Positions 1-9,627 of a DNA stretch of 64,000 nt are shown here, piece by piece. Each line of letters starts with the position of its first letter. Position 1 is the first letter of the stretch. Source of the DNA: JACVRW01 sp963850205 (GTDB lineage Bacteria; Actinomycetota; Thermoleophilia; Solirubrobacterales; Thermoleophilaceae); assembly GCA_963850205.1 (NCBI GenBank), contig CAWKKJ010000015.1, positions 558,001 to 622,000 on the forward strand, in the 5' to 3' direction. Made by a program: the position numbers and the translations under genes. Below the pieces are notes generated by a model. The model did not search any database. It was not told the origin of the DNA and worked only from the letters and a program-made list of their open reading frames with translations.

Positions 1-1190
1 GCCGGAAAGCCGGCGAGGGACAGCATCGCGATCGTCATCGGCAGTGCCAGCCAGGGCTGGGTGCGGCCCAGGTCCTCGATCGCCGCGAGGTCGTCGCCGT
101 GCTCGGATACCCGCTCGCGGGCCACCACCACCGCGAAGGCGGCCACGTTCATCAGGAGGTAGACCGCCAGGTAGAAGAAGGTGGCTCGCAGCCCGAGCTC
201 TGTGGCCACGACCACGCCGGCCAGCAGATAACCCGCCTGGGCCACGCTCGACCAGGCGAGCATCCGCTTGAGCGAGCGCTGGGCGATGGCCCCGACGTTG
301 CCGACCACGATGGTCACCGCCGCCAGGGCCGCCAGCGCCGGCGCCCACTCGAGCTGCGAGAGGCCGAGCGCCGACACGAACAGGCGCATGAAGATCGCGA
401 AGGCCGCTGCCTTGGTGGCCACGGCCATGAAGGTGGTGATGGGGGTGGGGGCGCCCTGGTAGACGTCGGGCGTCCACTGGTGGAAGGGGGCCACGGAGGC
501 CTTGAAGGCCAGGCCCACGGCCGCGAACCCGATGCCCGTGAGCAGCAGGGGGTCCGTGATCCCGACGCTGTCGCCCACCGCGGCCTGGATGCCCGCCAGC
601 CCGGTCGCGCCCGTGGCCCCGTAGATCAGCGCCAGTCCGTAGAGCAGCGTGGCCGAGCCCACCGAGCCGATCACGAGGTACTTGAGCCCGGACTCCAGCG
701 AGGTGCGCCGCCACAGCTCGGTGGCGCACAGCACGTAGAGCGGGATCGAGAGCAGCTCCAGGCCCACGAAGAGCACGATGAGGTTCTCGGCGCCGGCGAG
801 CACCACCATGCCGGCGATCGAGGCCAGGAGCAGCGAGTAGTACTCGCCGTGCGAGGCCTCGCGTGGGGCGCGGCTGCGCAGCGAGAGCACGATCGCCACC
901 AGGCCGGCGACGTAGAAGAGCATCGAGGCGCCCAGTGTGAGCGTGTCCATCGCCAGACCGCGCACGAGGATGGGCTCGAGGTCGCCCGGCTCCCAGATCC
1001 AGATCGTGAGCCCGATGGCGGTCAGCAACGCGACCGCCGTGAGCGCGGGCACGACCTGGTGGCGCACGACCTGAGACCGCAACAGCCCGACCATGAGCAC
1101 CACGATCGAGCCGCCCACCACGCTGAGCAGCGGCGAGAGCTGCTTGTAGTCGATGTCGGGAGCGGGGACGTCGGCGAGCGGAGCGATCAT
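1..1190 (-). CDS. nuoN: NADH-quinone oxidoreductase subunit N (partial, C-terminus beyond window)
   Basis: Membrane subunit N of complex I, one of three antiporter-like proton-pumping subunits. About 396 residues are visible from the ATG at 1190; the 3' end lies outside the window. Translation shows repeated hydrophobic helices, the family segment LVFVGLEL-like around residue 140 (seen as LFVGLELLSIPLYVL), and the conserved lysine-bearing stretch AFKASVAPFHQWTPDVY used in proton translocation. The start codon overlaps the stop of nuoM by 4 bases (ATGA), so it is the last gene of the nuo operon and probably translationally coupled. Family assignment is secure; only the missing end is unknown. 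Confidence 0.95.
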   Translation of the reverse strand, partial: MIAPLADVPAPDIDYKQLSPLLSVVGGSIVVLMVGLLRSQVVRHQVVPALTAVALLTAIGLTIWIWEPGDLEPILVRGLAMDTLTLGASMLFYVAGLVAIVLSLRSRAPREASHGEYYSLLLASIAGMVVLAGAENLIVLFVGLELLSIPLYVLCATELWRRTSLESGLKYLVIGSVGSATLLYGLALIYGATGATGLAGIQAAVGDSVGITDPLLLTGIGFAAVGLAFKASVAPFHQWTPDVYQGAPTPITTFMAVATKAAAFAIFMRLFVSALGLSQLEWAPALAALAAVTIVVGNVGAIAQRSLKRMLAWSSVAQAGYLLAGVVVATELGLRATFFYLAVYLLMNVAAFAVVVARERVSEHGDDLAAIEDLGRTQPWLALPMTIAMLSLAGFP

Positions 1191-2713
1191 TCGATGATCA
1201 GCACCTCCCCGTCGTCCGAGTCCGCACGGGCCTGCTCCTCCTCGGCCACCGTCGCGGCCCGCTCGATCTTCTGCACCGTCGAGCGCTCGGTGCGCTCAAC
1301 CACGAAGCTCGGATAGAGCCCGAGCGCCACGATCAGCACCACCAGCGGCGCCACCGCGGCGAGGTCCAGCCGCCCGATCTCGCGCGACTCCACCGCAGGT
1401 CCCACGCGGTTGTGCATCGCGCGTTGGAAGACGCGGATCATGTACACCGCCGCGAGCACCACGCCGATGCTGGCCACCGCTCCGTAGACGAACTTGTCCT
1501 CCAGGGCGCCGAAGAGGATCAAGAGCTCGCCCACGAAGTTGGCCGAGCCGGGCATGGCCAGCGTGGCGAAGGTGGTGATGAGAAGCAGCGCGGCGAGTAC
1601 CGGCGCACGGAAGGCCATGCCCCCCAGCTCGGCGAGCGACTCGCTCCCCCCGGCGCGAAGGGCGATCACGCCGATGAGCAGGAACAGCGGCACCACCACC
1701 AGGCCGTGGTTCAGCATCTGGAGGACCGCGCCCTGCGCCCCCTTCGGGTCGAGGGCGAAGATCCCCAGCACGATGAAGCCCAGCTGGGCGATCGAGGAGT
1801 AGGCCACCACCAGGCGCACGTTGTCCTGCGAGAAGGCCAGGATCGAGCCGTAGAGAATCGAGAAGACGGCCATGATGATGAACAGCTCCTGCCAGTGCTG
1901 AGAGCCCTCGGGCATCACCGGGAGCACGATGCGCAGGAAGCCGTATACGCCCACCTTGGAGAGCACGCCCGAGAGGAGCGCCAGCACCACGATCGGGGTC
2001 GCGCGGTAGGTGTCGGGCACCCACCCGTGCAGCGGGAAGAGCGGTGCCTTGACGAAGAAGGCGAGCGCGAAGAGCAGCACGATCCAGTGCTGGCTTCCCT
2101 CCGGTACCGAGCGTTGCTGGAGCTCGGCGATGGAGAAGGAGATCTCGCCGCCGTCGGGGGTGGCCAGCACCCCGAGCGCGATGGCGGCGGCCAGCATCAG
2201 CAGCGAGCCGGCCAGCGTGTAGATCACGAACTTGGTGGTGGCCCGCACCCGGTCGCCGCTGCCCCAGCCGCCGATCAGGAAGTAGAAGGGCACCAGCATC
2301 AGGTCGAAGAAGACGATGAACAGGGCCAGGTCCTGGGCCATGAATGCGCCCAGCACGGCCGTCTCGGCGAGCCCCATGTGGAAGAAGAAGGCGCGCGGCC
2401 TGTCGTGCTCGCGGATGCAGGCCACCAGCGTGCAGGGCACCCAGGCGATCGCGGTGAGCGCGACCATGAACAGGTTCAGCCCGTCGACACCGAGCTGGTA
2501 GCGGATCCCGAGCTCGGCGATCCACTCGTCGTCGGTCACGTACTGCAGGCCGGTCCGGCCGCTCTCGAAGTCGACCAGCATCAGGACCACGTAGGCCAGC
2601 ACCCACACCGTGCCGGTCAGGACCGCCCAGCGAGCCAGCCCGCGCGGCAGGAACAGCCCCAGCACCCCGGCGGCCAGGGGCAGGAAGAGCACGATCGAGA
2701 GGTGGATGGTCAC
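1187..2713 (-). CDS. nuoM: NADH-quinone oxidoreductase subunit M
   Basis: Antiporter-like membrane subunit M of complex I, 508 residues, normal for the family. The protein has about 14 predicted membrane helices. It carries the conserved ALAFFVKAPLFPLHGWVPD motif (residues about 215-233) with the pump lysine, and LVVAYSSIAQLGF in the discontinuous-helix region. The GTG start at 2713 overlaps the nuoL stop (GTGA) and its stop overlaps the nuoN start, which supports both ends. The C-terminal 40 residues are charged and unconserved. Reading frame is intact, unlike neighbouring nuoL. Confidence 0.96.
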   Translation of the reverse strand: MTIHLSIVLFLPLAAGVLGLFLPRGLARWAVLTGTVWVLAYVVLMLVDFESGRTGLQYVTDDEWIAELGIRYQLGVDGLNLFMVALTAIAWVPCTLVACIREHDRPRAFFFHMGLAETAVLGAFMAQDLALFIVFFDLMLVPFYFLIGGWGSGDRVRATTKFVIYTLAGSLLMLAAAIALGVLATPDGGEISFSIAELQQRSVPEGSQHWIVLLFALAFFVKAPLFPLHGWVPDTYRATPIVVLALLSGVLSKVGVYGFLRIVLPVMPEGSQHWQELFIIMAVFSILYGSILAFSQDNVRLVVAYSSIAQLGFIVLGIFALDPKGAQGAVLQMLNHGLVVVPLFLLIGVIALRAGGSESLAELGGMAFRAPVLAALLLITTFATLAMPGSANFVGELLILFGALEDKFVYGAVASIGVVLAAVYMIRVFQRAMHNRVGPAVESREIGRLDLAAVAPLVVLIVALGLYPSFVVERTERSTVQKIERAATVAEEEQARADSDDGEVLIIE

Positions 2714-4720
2714 GAGCTGGCGATCAGGAAGTAGAGGGACAGGGCGGCGATGCCCAGCAGCAGCATCAGCGCGTAGGCGCGCAGGAAGCCGGTCTGGATC
2801 GCTCGGGCGAGCGAGGTGCCCGCCCGCACGATCCCGGTGGCGCCGCCGACGATGAAGCCCTGGACGAAGTCGGTCTCGATCACCCGGCGGCCGAAGGAGC
2901 CCGCGGTGGCCATCGGCCGCACGAAGACGGCGTCATAGAGCTCGTCGAAGTACCACTTGTGGAACAGGATGCGGTGCACGGTCGCGAAGCGCTCCTGCAG
3001 GCCCCGGGTGATGCCGCGCCGGCGCACGTAGAAGACGTAGGCCAGCCCGATGGCGAACAGCGCGACGACGCCGCCGGCCGCCAGCCCGGTCCACTCCGCG
3101 CCCTCGCTGGGATTGTCGTCGAGATAGATCGACTCCTCGAAGGTGGGCTCGAGGAAGTGCTCCAGCATGTCGGTCAGGCCCGGGACCCCGACGACCCCGG
3201 CGATGAGGGACAGCACCGCCAGCGGGACCATCGCGAACTTCATCGGCCACGCCTTCTCGGCCACCACGTGCTCGGGTCCGGGGAAGCCCACGTCGGTGTC
3301 CTCCGACTCGCCCGTGGCGGGGTTCATCGGCTCGCCGTGGGCCGCGTGGCCGCCCTCCAGCTCGCGCGCCTCGGGCACCGGCTCGCCGAAGAAGACGCGG
3401 AAGACCATCCGGAAGGCGTAGAAGCCGGTGAGCGCGGCCCCCAGGTAGCCCGCGAGCGCCAGCAGCACCCACGCGCTGCCGCGATTCAGCGTGTAGGCGA
3501 GCACCTCGTCCTTGGAGAAGAACCCGGCGGTGAGCGGAAAGCCCGACAGCGCCAGCGCGCCGATCGTGAAGGTGATGAACGTGAAGGGCATGGCCTTGCG
3601 GAAGCCGCCCATGCGGTCGATGTCCTGGGTGCCCGCCATAGCGCCGATGATCGAGCCGGCGCCCATGAACAGCAGGGCCTTGAAGAAGGCGTGGCTCATC
3701 AGGTGGAAGAGCCCGGCGCCGTAGGCCGCCGCGGACACGCCGAGCACCATGTAGCCGATCTGCGAGATCGTCGAGTAGGCGATGATGCGTTTGAGGTCGG
3801 TCTGCACCAGCGCCACCGTGGCCGCGAACAGGATCGTGGCCGTGGCCAGGATGGCGCTGATGTCGGCGGCGGTGGGCGCGAGCTGGAACAGCGGGTAGCA
3901 GCGGGCGATCAGGTACACGCCCGCGGTGACCATCGTGGCCGCGTGGATCAGGGCCGAGACCGGCGTCGGGCCCTCCATGGCGTCGGGCAGCCAGGTGTGC
4001 AGCGGAAGCTGCGCCGACTTGGCGAAGGCGCCCACCAGGATCAGCAGGCAGGCGGCCACCAGGGTGCCGTCGTCGGTTCCGAAGACCTCGGGCGCGCGCT
4101 CGAAGACGCCCGCGTAGTCCAAGCGAGCCCGTCTCGCTCAGGAGCAGGAAGGCGGCGATCACCAGGCCCACGTCGCCGATCACGTTGATCACGAAGGCCT
4201 TGATCCCCGCGTGGGTGGCGGTGCTGCGCCGGTACCAGAACGAGATCAGCAGGTAGGAGGCGGCGCCGACGAACGCCCAGCCCACGATGAGCAGGACGAA
4301 GTTCGCCGCCAGCACCAGCAGCAGCATCGAGAAGACGAAGTAGTTGAGGTAGGCGAAGTAACGGGCGAAGCCGCGGTCGCCGCCCATGTAGGCCACCGAG
4401 TACACGTGGATGAGAAACGACACGCCGCTCACCACGAGGCACATGAACACCGACAGCGGGTCGATGAGGATCGCCACGTCGACGTCGAGATCGATGGTGG
4501 CGGCGTAGGTCCAGGCTGAGGACACCAGCTCGCGGTCGTCGGCGGGATGGTCCTGAAGGTCCACCAGCGCGCCCACCGACGCCAGGAAGGAGAGCCCGAT
4601 GGCGGAGCTGGCGATCCAGCCGGGCCAGCGGGTGGGCAGCACACGCCAGCCGAGCGAGATGATCAACAGGCCCGCGAGCGGGAAGGCGAGGATGAGCCAG
4701 CCGTAGCTTGTGGCGCTCAC
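2710..4720 (-). CDS. nuoL: NADH-quinone oxidoreductase subunit L, with one-base frameshift
   Basis: Antiporter-like subunit L of complex I, the distal proton pump with the long lateral helix. The N-terminal third (GTG at 4720, to about residue 200) and the C-terminal 470 residues are in different frames. The switch is at about 4121, where the coding strand reads TCGCTTGGACTAC; removing one T gives the expected SLDYAGVFERAPE. Total length is 2011 nt, one more than a multiple of three, and would give 669 residues, normal for NuoL. The C-terminal part holds the pump motif FAKSAQLPLHTWLPDAMEGP. It starts 7 nt after nuoK and overlaps nuoM. A sequencing insertion is more likely than a real null in this operon. 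Confidence 0.9.
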
Positions 4721-4727
4721 CCGCGGC

Positions 4728-5027
4728 TCACCCGCGAAGCTCCGTCATCTCGTCAACGTCGATGCGGAGCCGGTTCCGGTACATGGCCACGATGATCCCG
4801 AGGCCGATCACCACCTCGCAGGCGGCGATGACCATCACGATCAGGGCGAAGACCTGCCCGTCGTGGCCGCCGTGCATGCGGGCGAAGGCGATCAGGGCCA
4901 GGTTCCCGCCGTTCAGCATCAGCTCGAGGCAGAGCAGCACCACCAGGGGGTCGCGCCGGATGATCACCCCGGCGGCGCCGACGCAGAAGATGAAGGCCGA
5001 GAGGACGAGGAACCAGGTGATGTCCAT
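4728..5027 (-). CDS. nuoK: NADH-quinone oxidoreductase subunit K
   Basis: Small membrane subunit K of complex I (MrpC-like), 99 residues with three helices. The second helix carries the conserved glutamates in LLCLELMLNGGNLALIAF, and the third carries a further glutamate in ACEVVIGLG; both take part in the proton path. The start is the ATG at 5027, which shares one base with the nuoJ stop (TAATG); an upstream extension in the same frame would run into nuoJ and is not needed. The charged tail RNRLRIDVDEMTELRG is typical of actinobacterial NuoK. Confidence 0.95.
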   Translation of the reverse strand: MDITWFLVLSAFIFCVGAAGVIIRRDPLVVLLCLELMLNGGNLALIAFARMHGGHDGQVFALIVMVIAACEVVIGLGIIVAMYRNRLRIDVDEMTELRG

Positions 5028-5605
5028 TAGACGCGGACCTCGAGCGTCTCCGGGCCGGGCGGGGCGCCGGGCTCGGCGAGGTCCTCCTCGGGCAGCCCGC
5101 GCCGGCGGCGAGCCAGCACGATCGCGCCCACCGCGGCCACGAGCAGCAGGAAGGAGGCGGCCTCGAAGGGGAGGAGGAAGCGCTGGAGCAGCAGCGACCC
5201 GATCTCCTCGGGGGAGCCGTACCCGGGTCCCACGTCCGGCCCGCGTGTGCCGAGCGCACTCAGGCCCGTGCCGATGAGCGCCACGCACAGCTCGAGCGCG
5301 ATGGCCAGCGCGAACAGCGGGCCGAACGAGGTGATCAGGCTGTCATCGGGTCGCAGCGGCTGGTCGTGGCCGCCGATGTAGGCCACCACGAAGATGTAGA
5401 GCACCATCACGGCGCCGGCATAGACCACCACCTGGGCGGCCGCCAGGAACTCCGCGCTGAGCAGCAGGAAGAGCACGGCCAGGGCCACCAGGTGCATCAC
5501 GAGGGAGAGCACGCAGTAGAAGGGGTTGGGCAGCGCGACCACCCCGATCGCCCCGCCCAGGGCCACCGCGCCGGCCAGGAAGAACAGCACCTGCTCGAAC
5601 CACAT
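5027..5605 (-). CDS. nuoJ: NADH-quinone oxidoreductase subunit J
   Basis: Membrane subunit J of complex I, 192 residues. It shows five hydrophobic helices; the family signature is the third-helix region with VVYAGAVMVLYIFVVAYIG, containing the pi-bulge that couples quinone chemistry to pumping. The soluble C-terminal tail (about 25 residues) is proline and glutamate rich. It starts 4 nt after the nuoI stop and ends overlapping the nuoK start, consistent with the standard nuoIJK order. Frame is intact. Confidence 0.95.
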   Translation of the reverse strand: MWFEQVLFFLAGAVALGGAIGVVALPNPFYCVLSLVMHLVALAVLFLLLSAEFLAAAQVVVYAGAVMVLYIFVVAYIGGHDQPLRPDDSLITSFGPLFALAIALELCVALIGTGLSALGTRGPDVGPGYGSPEEIGSLLLQRFLLPFEAASFLLLVAAVGAIVLARRRRGLPEEDLAEPGAPPGPETLEVRV

Positions 5606-5609
5606 CGCC

Positions 5610-6140
5610 CTACTCGCCCTCGCGACGCAGGGGGGTGTGCTCGGGCGGGTCGGCCAGGAGCATCTCCTTCGTGAATATCAGGTCGCTGCGTGAGTAGTCG
5701 GCCAGCTCGTAGTCGTTGCCCATCGTGATGGCGTCGAAGGGGCAGGCCACCTCGCAGTAGCCGCAGAAGATGCAGCGGGCCATGTTGATCTCGTAGACGG
5801 CGGCGTAGCGCTCGCCGGCCGACACCTGGTGGTCGGGCGTGTTCTCCGCGGCCACCACCCGGATGCACTTGGCCGGGCAGGCCGCCGCGCACAGCGAGCA
5901 GCCCACGCACTTCTCGTGTCCCGTGTCTTCGAAGCGGTGCAGCTTGTGGCGGCCGCGGAAGCGCGGGTACACGGGCGTCTTCTCCTCCGGGTACTCGATC
6001 GTCACCGGGCCCTCGATCACGCGGCCGAGGGTGGTGCGCAGACCGCGCAGCGTCTCGCCGAAGATGCGGTAGGCCGCGCCTATCCCGCCGGGCTCGGGGC
6101 CGCGCGGGACCGGGACGGCCGCGTCCTGCCACTCGCTCAT
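5610..6140 (-). CDS. nuoI: NADH-quinone oxidoreductase subunit I (two [4Fe-4S] ferredoxin-like subunit)
   Basis: Peripheral-arm subunit I of complex I, 176 residues, which carries iron-sulfur clusters N6a and N6b and passes electrons toward the NuoB cluster N2. Two ferredoxin motifs are visible: CVGCSLCAAACPAKC near residue 78 and CIFCGYCEVACPFDA near residue 122. The segment IEYPEEKTPVYPRFRGRH is the usual membrane-anchoring N-terminal part. Start ATG at 6140 overlaps the nuoH stop by 4 bases. Confidence 0.96.
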   Translation of the reverse strand: MSEWQDAAVPVPRGPEPGGIGAAYRIFGETLRGLRTTLGRVIEGPVTIEYPEEKTPVYPRFRGRHKLHRFEDTGHEKCVGCSLCAAACPAKCIRVVAAENTPDHQVSAGERYAAVYEINMARCIFCGYCEVACPFDAITMGNDYELADYSRSDLIFTKEMLLADPPEHTPLRREGE

Positions 6141-7120
6141 GTGAGCACCAGCACGGTCGCGGTCACCAGCACGTTGAGCGTCGCGAGCGGCAGCAGGATC
6201 TTCCAGCCGAAGGACATCAGCTGGTCATACCGCAGCCGCGGCAGCGAGGCCCGCACCCAGATGAACAGCAGCACGAAGGCCAGCAGCTTGATGAGCATCC
6301 ACAGCGGGGCGAGCGCCACCGGGCCGGGCCCGTGCCAGCCGCCGAGAAAACAGGCGGCCGCGATGCTGGAGATGATGATCACCTCGATGTACTCGGCCAT
6401 GAAGAACGAGCCGAAGCGCATCCCGCCGTACTCGGTGTTGAAGCCGCCCACGATCTCCGCGTCGCCCTCCGGGAGGTCGAACGGTGCGCGCGCCGACTCG
6501 GCAAACCCGGCCGCCATGAAGATCAGGAAGCCGACGAACTGCGGAACGATGTACCACATCGAGCCCTGCGACTCCACGATGTCGACCACCGACAGCGATC
6601 CGGCCGTCATCGCCACCCCGAGCAGCGACAGGCCCAGCGCCACCTCGTAGGAGATCAGCTGGGCTGCGGCGCGCATGGCCCCCAGGAAGGAGTACTTCGA
6701 GCCGGACGCCCAGCCGCCGAGCATGAGCCCGTAGAAGGCCAGCGCGCCGAAGGCGAAGAAATAGAGCAGGGCGATCGGCACGTCGATCCCGTACAGGCCC
6801 ACGTCGCCGCCCCAGGCGCCCTTCGGCCCGAAGGGGATGATGGCCAGCGTGGCCACCGCCGTGAGGATCGAGATGACCGGCGCGATGGCGAACATCCAGG
6901 GCACCGCGGTGGAGGGCGTCATCCGCTCCTTGGACAGCAGCTTGAGCACGTCCGCCGCCGGCTGGAGCGCGCCGTAGGGGCCCACCCGGTTGGGGCCGAT
7001 CCGCGACTGGAAGCGGCCCAGGAGCTTGCGCTCCACCAGCAGGATCACCGGGACGATCGTGAGGATGAAGGCGAAGATCACGATCGCCTTCACGATCAGC
7101 CAGATGGTGCTCTCGAGCAT
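6137..7120 (-). CDS. nuoH: NADH-quinone oxidoreductase subunit H
   Basis: Membrane subunit H of complex I, 327 residues, forming most of the quinone-binding chamber together with NuoB and NuoD. Eight or more helices are evident. Diagnostic segments are GRFQSRIGPNRVGPYGALQP (residues about 35-54), the acidic loop motif RAPFDLPEGDAEIVGGF and EYGGMRFGSFFMAEY. The ATG at 7120 shares one base with the nuoG stop (TGATG), which fixes the start; a longer in-frame extension upstream overlaps nuoG and is rejected. Confidence 0.96.
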   Translation of the reverse strand: MLESTIWLIVKAIVIFAFILTIVPVILLVERKLLGRFQSRIGPNRVGPYGALQPAADVLKLLSKERMTPSTAVPWMFAIAPVISILTAVATLAIIPFGPKGAWGGDVGLYGIDVPIALLYFFAFGALAFYGLMLGGWASGSKYSFLGAMRAAAQLISYEVALGLSLLGVAMTAGSLSVVDIVESQGSMWYIVPQFVGFLIFMAAGFAESARAPFDLPEGDAEIVGGFNTEYGGMRFGSFFMAEYIEVIIISSIAAACFLGGWHGPGPVALAPLWMLIKLLAFVLLFIWVRASLPRLRYDQLMSFGWKILLPLATLNVLVTATVLVLT

Positions 7121-9619
7121 CAGCCCACCTCCGCCGGGCTGCGGGCGGGGGAGATCTCCACCGGGCCGTCGGCCAGGCCGGGCGGCGAGAGGAACACGCT
7201 GCCGGCGGGCACCCCGGTGCGGACCGCCGCGACGGCCAGCACCGACTCGCCGCCGGCGCTGAGCTCCACCTGGTCGCCCGAGCTCACGCCGATACGGCGG
7301 GCGTCCTCCACCGAGAGCTCGGCGGTGGGGCCGGTGTCGAGGAAGCGCAGGGAGGGCGAGTGGGCCACGCCGCCACCGGCCCACAGGGTGGGCGCGCCGG
7401 CCAGCCGCAGCCCCTCGGCCGCGGCGGGGGGATCGGCCAGGGCCTCGTCGGAGGGTCGGGCCTCGGGCAGCGCCGAGGCGGCGTCGCGGTCCTGCCAGCG
7501 GACTCCCAGTCCTCCCACCTCATCAAGCGTGAGCCCGGCGTAGAAGGGCACCGCCTCGTTCATCAGGGCGGTGACCATCGGCGCCGTCAGCACCCCGGTG
7601 CCGGCCTCGAGCCGCTCGCACAGGTCCGCCAGGACCTGCCAGCCGGGACGCACCTCGCCGGCGTGGCCGAGCGCCTGGCGCACCCTCTGCACCCGGCCGT
7701 CCGGGTGGGTGACCGTGCCCTCCTTCTCCGCGTAGGTCTCGGCCGGGAAGATCACGTCGGCCTCGCGCTCGAGGGCCTCGCTCGGGAAGCTGCTGAAGGC
7801 GATCACCGCGGCCGCCTGCTCCAGCGCCGCCTCCGGAAGCTCGGTGCCCACCAGCAGCAGGGCACCGCCCTCGGCGCCGGCCGGATCGCCAGACTCGGGA
7901 GCGTCGGTCAGCCCCGGCCCCAGGTGCGGGGAGCAGCCCACCTCGCGCAGCCCGCGCCCGTTCGCATCGGCCGGGATGGCGATCAGGCCCGACTCGGGCT
8001 TGTCCGCGATGCCCAGCGCGCCCGCCAGAGCCAGCAGCGCCTCGGTGGTCTCCGCGCCGCGCTCGCCGGCGAGCAGGCGCTCGCCCCACAGGACCACCAC
8101 GTCGCCCGCGTCGCGCAGCTCGGCGGCCAAGGCGCGCACCGGCGCCGCCTGCTCGCTGCCGGCCGCGCCCGCGCCGTGGCCGTTCGTGGCGGCCTGCGCC
8201 GCAACGGGACGGCCGGCGACGAAGCCGGCGGAGGCGCCCGCCCGCCGGGCCAGCTCGTTCACCGGCGCGCCCGCCACGCGCGGCGAGCCCAGGGCGGCGG
8301 CCAGCGCCGCCAGCACGGCCTCGGCGCTCCCCGGCGCGAAGCGCAGCGCCGCGGCGGCGTTGGCGTCGAGGGTGGACGGGCGGCTCGAGACCGTGAGCAC
8401 CTTGGCGCCGTTGCGCCGCGCCGCCTTACGGATGCGCAGGTCGAGGATGGGCGCCTCGTCCAGCGGCTCGGTGTCCACCACCAGGATGGCGGCGGCGTGG
8501 TCGATGTCGGAGACCCGGGCGCTGAGATCGGTCCGGGCGAGGATGCGGGCCGCCTCGGCCCCGGTGGCGGGGCCGCTGGTCAGGTGGGGAGAGCCGAGGC
8601 CGGCGCGCAGCAGATGCTGGACGAGGAAGCCCTCCTCGTTGGTGGTGCCCCCACCGACGTGGGCGACGGTGCTCGCGCCCGATTTGCGGAGCGCCGCTCC
8701 GGCCTCGGACAGCGCGCGCTCCCAGCTGACCTCACGCAGGTAGCCGCCGTCGCGCACCATCGGAGCGGTGATCCGCTCCTCCGCGGCGAAGGCCTGGTAG
8801 CCGAAGCGGCCCTTGTCGCACAGCCAGCCGTCGTCCACCTCCTCGTTGTCGCGGGCCAGCACGCGGACGACCTTCACGTCGTCTCGGAGCGTCAGCGTCA
8901 CGTTGCACTGGGCGGGGCAGAGGGTGCACACGGTGCCGGAGTCCTCGATGTCCCAGGGGCGCGCGCGGAAGCGGTAGGCGCGTGGAGGTCAGCGCGCCCA
9001 CCGGGCAGAGCTCGATGATGTTGCCGGAGAACGGCGCCACGTACGGCCGCCCGTCGTTGGTGCCCACGAAGGTGTGGTCGCCGCGCTCGAGGAACACCAG
9101 CTGGTAGTCCTCCGCGATCTCCTGGGAGAAGCGCACGCAGCGGTAGCAGAGGATGCAGCGCTCGCGGTCGATCGCCACCAGCGGCGACAGCTCGAGCGGC
9201 TTCTTGAAGTGGCGCTTGGGCTCGATGTAGCGCGAGCGCCCGGCCCCCCAGCCGTAGGAGATGTCCTGCAGCGGGCACTCGCCCCCCTTGTCGCAGACGG
9301 GGCAGTCGAGCGGATGGTTGACCAGGAGGAACTCGACGATCGCGTTCTGGGCGTGCTTGACCCGGTCCGAGGTGGTGTTCACCACCATCCCGTCGCGCAC
9401 GGGGGTCGAGCAGGAGGTCTGCAGCTTGGGAATGCCCTCGATCTCCACCAGGCACATGCGGCAGGCGCCCACCGGCTGGCCCAGCTTGGGCTCGTAGCAG
9501 AAGTAGGGGATCTCGACGTCGCCATGCTTGGCCGCGTCCACCAGCAGCGCCCCCTCGGGCGCCCGCACCTCGCGGCCGTCGATCTCGAAGGTGATCCACT
9601 TGAGCTCCGGGCGGGCCAT
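7120..9619 (-). CDS. nuoG: NADH-quinone oxidoreductase subunit G, with one-base frameshift
   Basis: Largest peripheral-arm subunit of complex I, carrying N1b, N3, N4/N5 clusters over a molybdopterin-oxidoreductase-like fold. The N-terminal 215 residues hold CYEPKLGQPVGACRMC ([2Fe-2S]), CPVCDKGGECPLQ and CILCYRCVRFSQE. The frame then changes at about 8977-8982; the second frame continues with YRFRARPWDIEDSGTVC and the extra cluster motif CTLCPAQCNV, as expected immediately after the family's LTS turn. Total 2500 nt is one over a multiple of three, giving about 832 residues once corrected. Start ATG 9619 follows nuoF by 8 nt. The long C-terminal part is alanine and glycine rich but family-like. 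Confidence 0.9.
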
Positions 9620-9627
9620 GGTGAGAT

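Noticed and set aside
4121..4130. Programmed ribosomal frameshifting in nuoL
   Set aside because: No slippery heptamer or downstream structure stands out, and the same kind of single-base shift occurs in many unrelated genes of the window.
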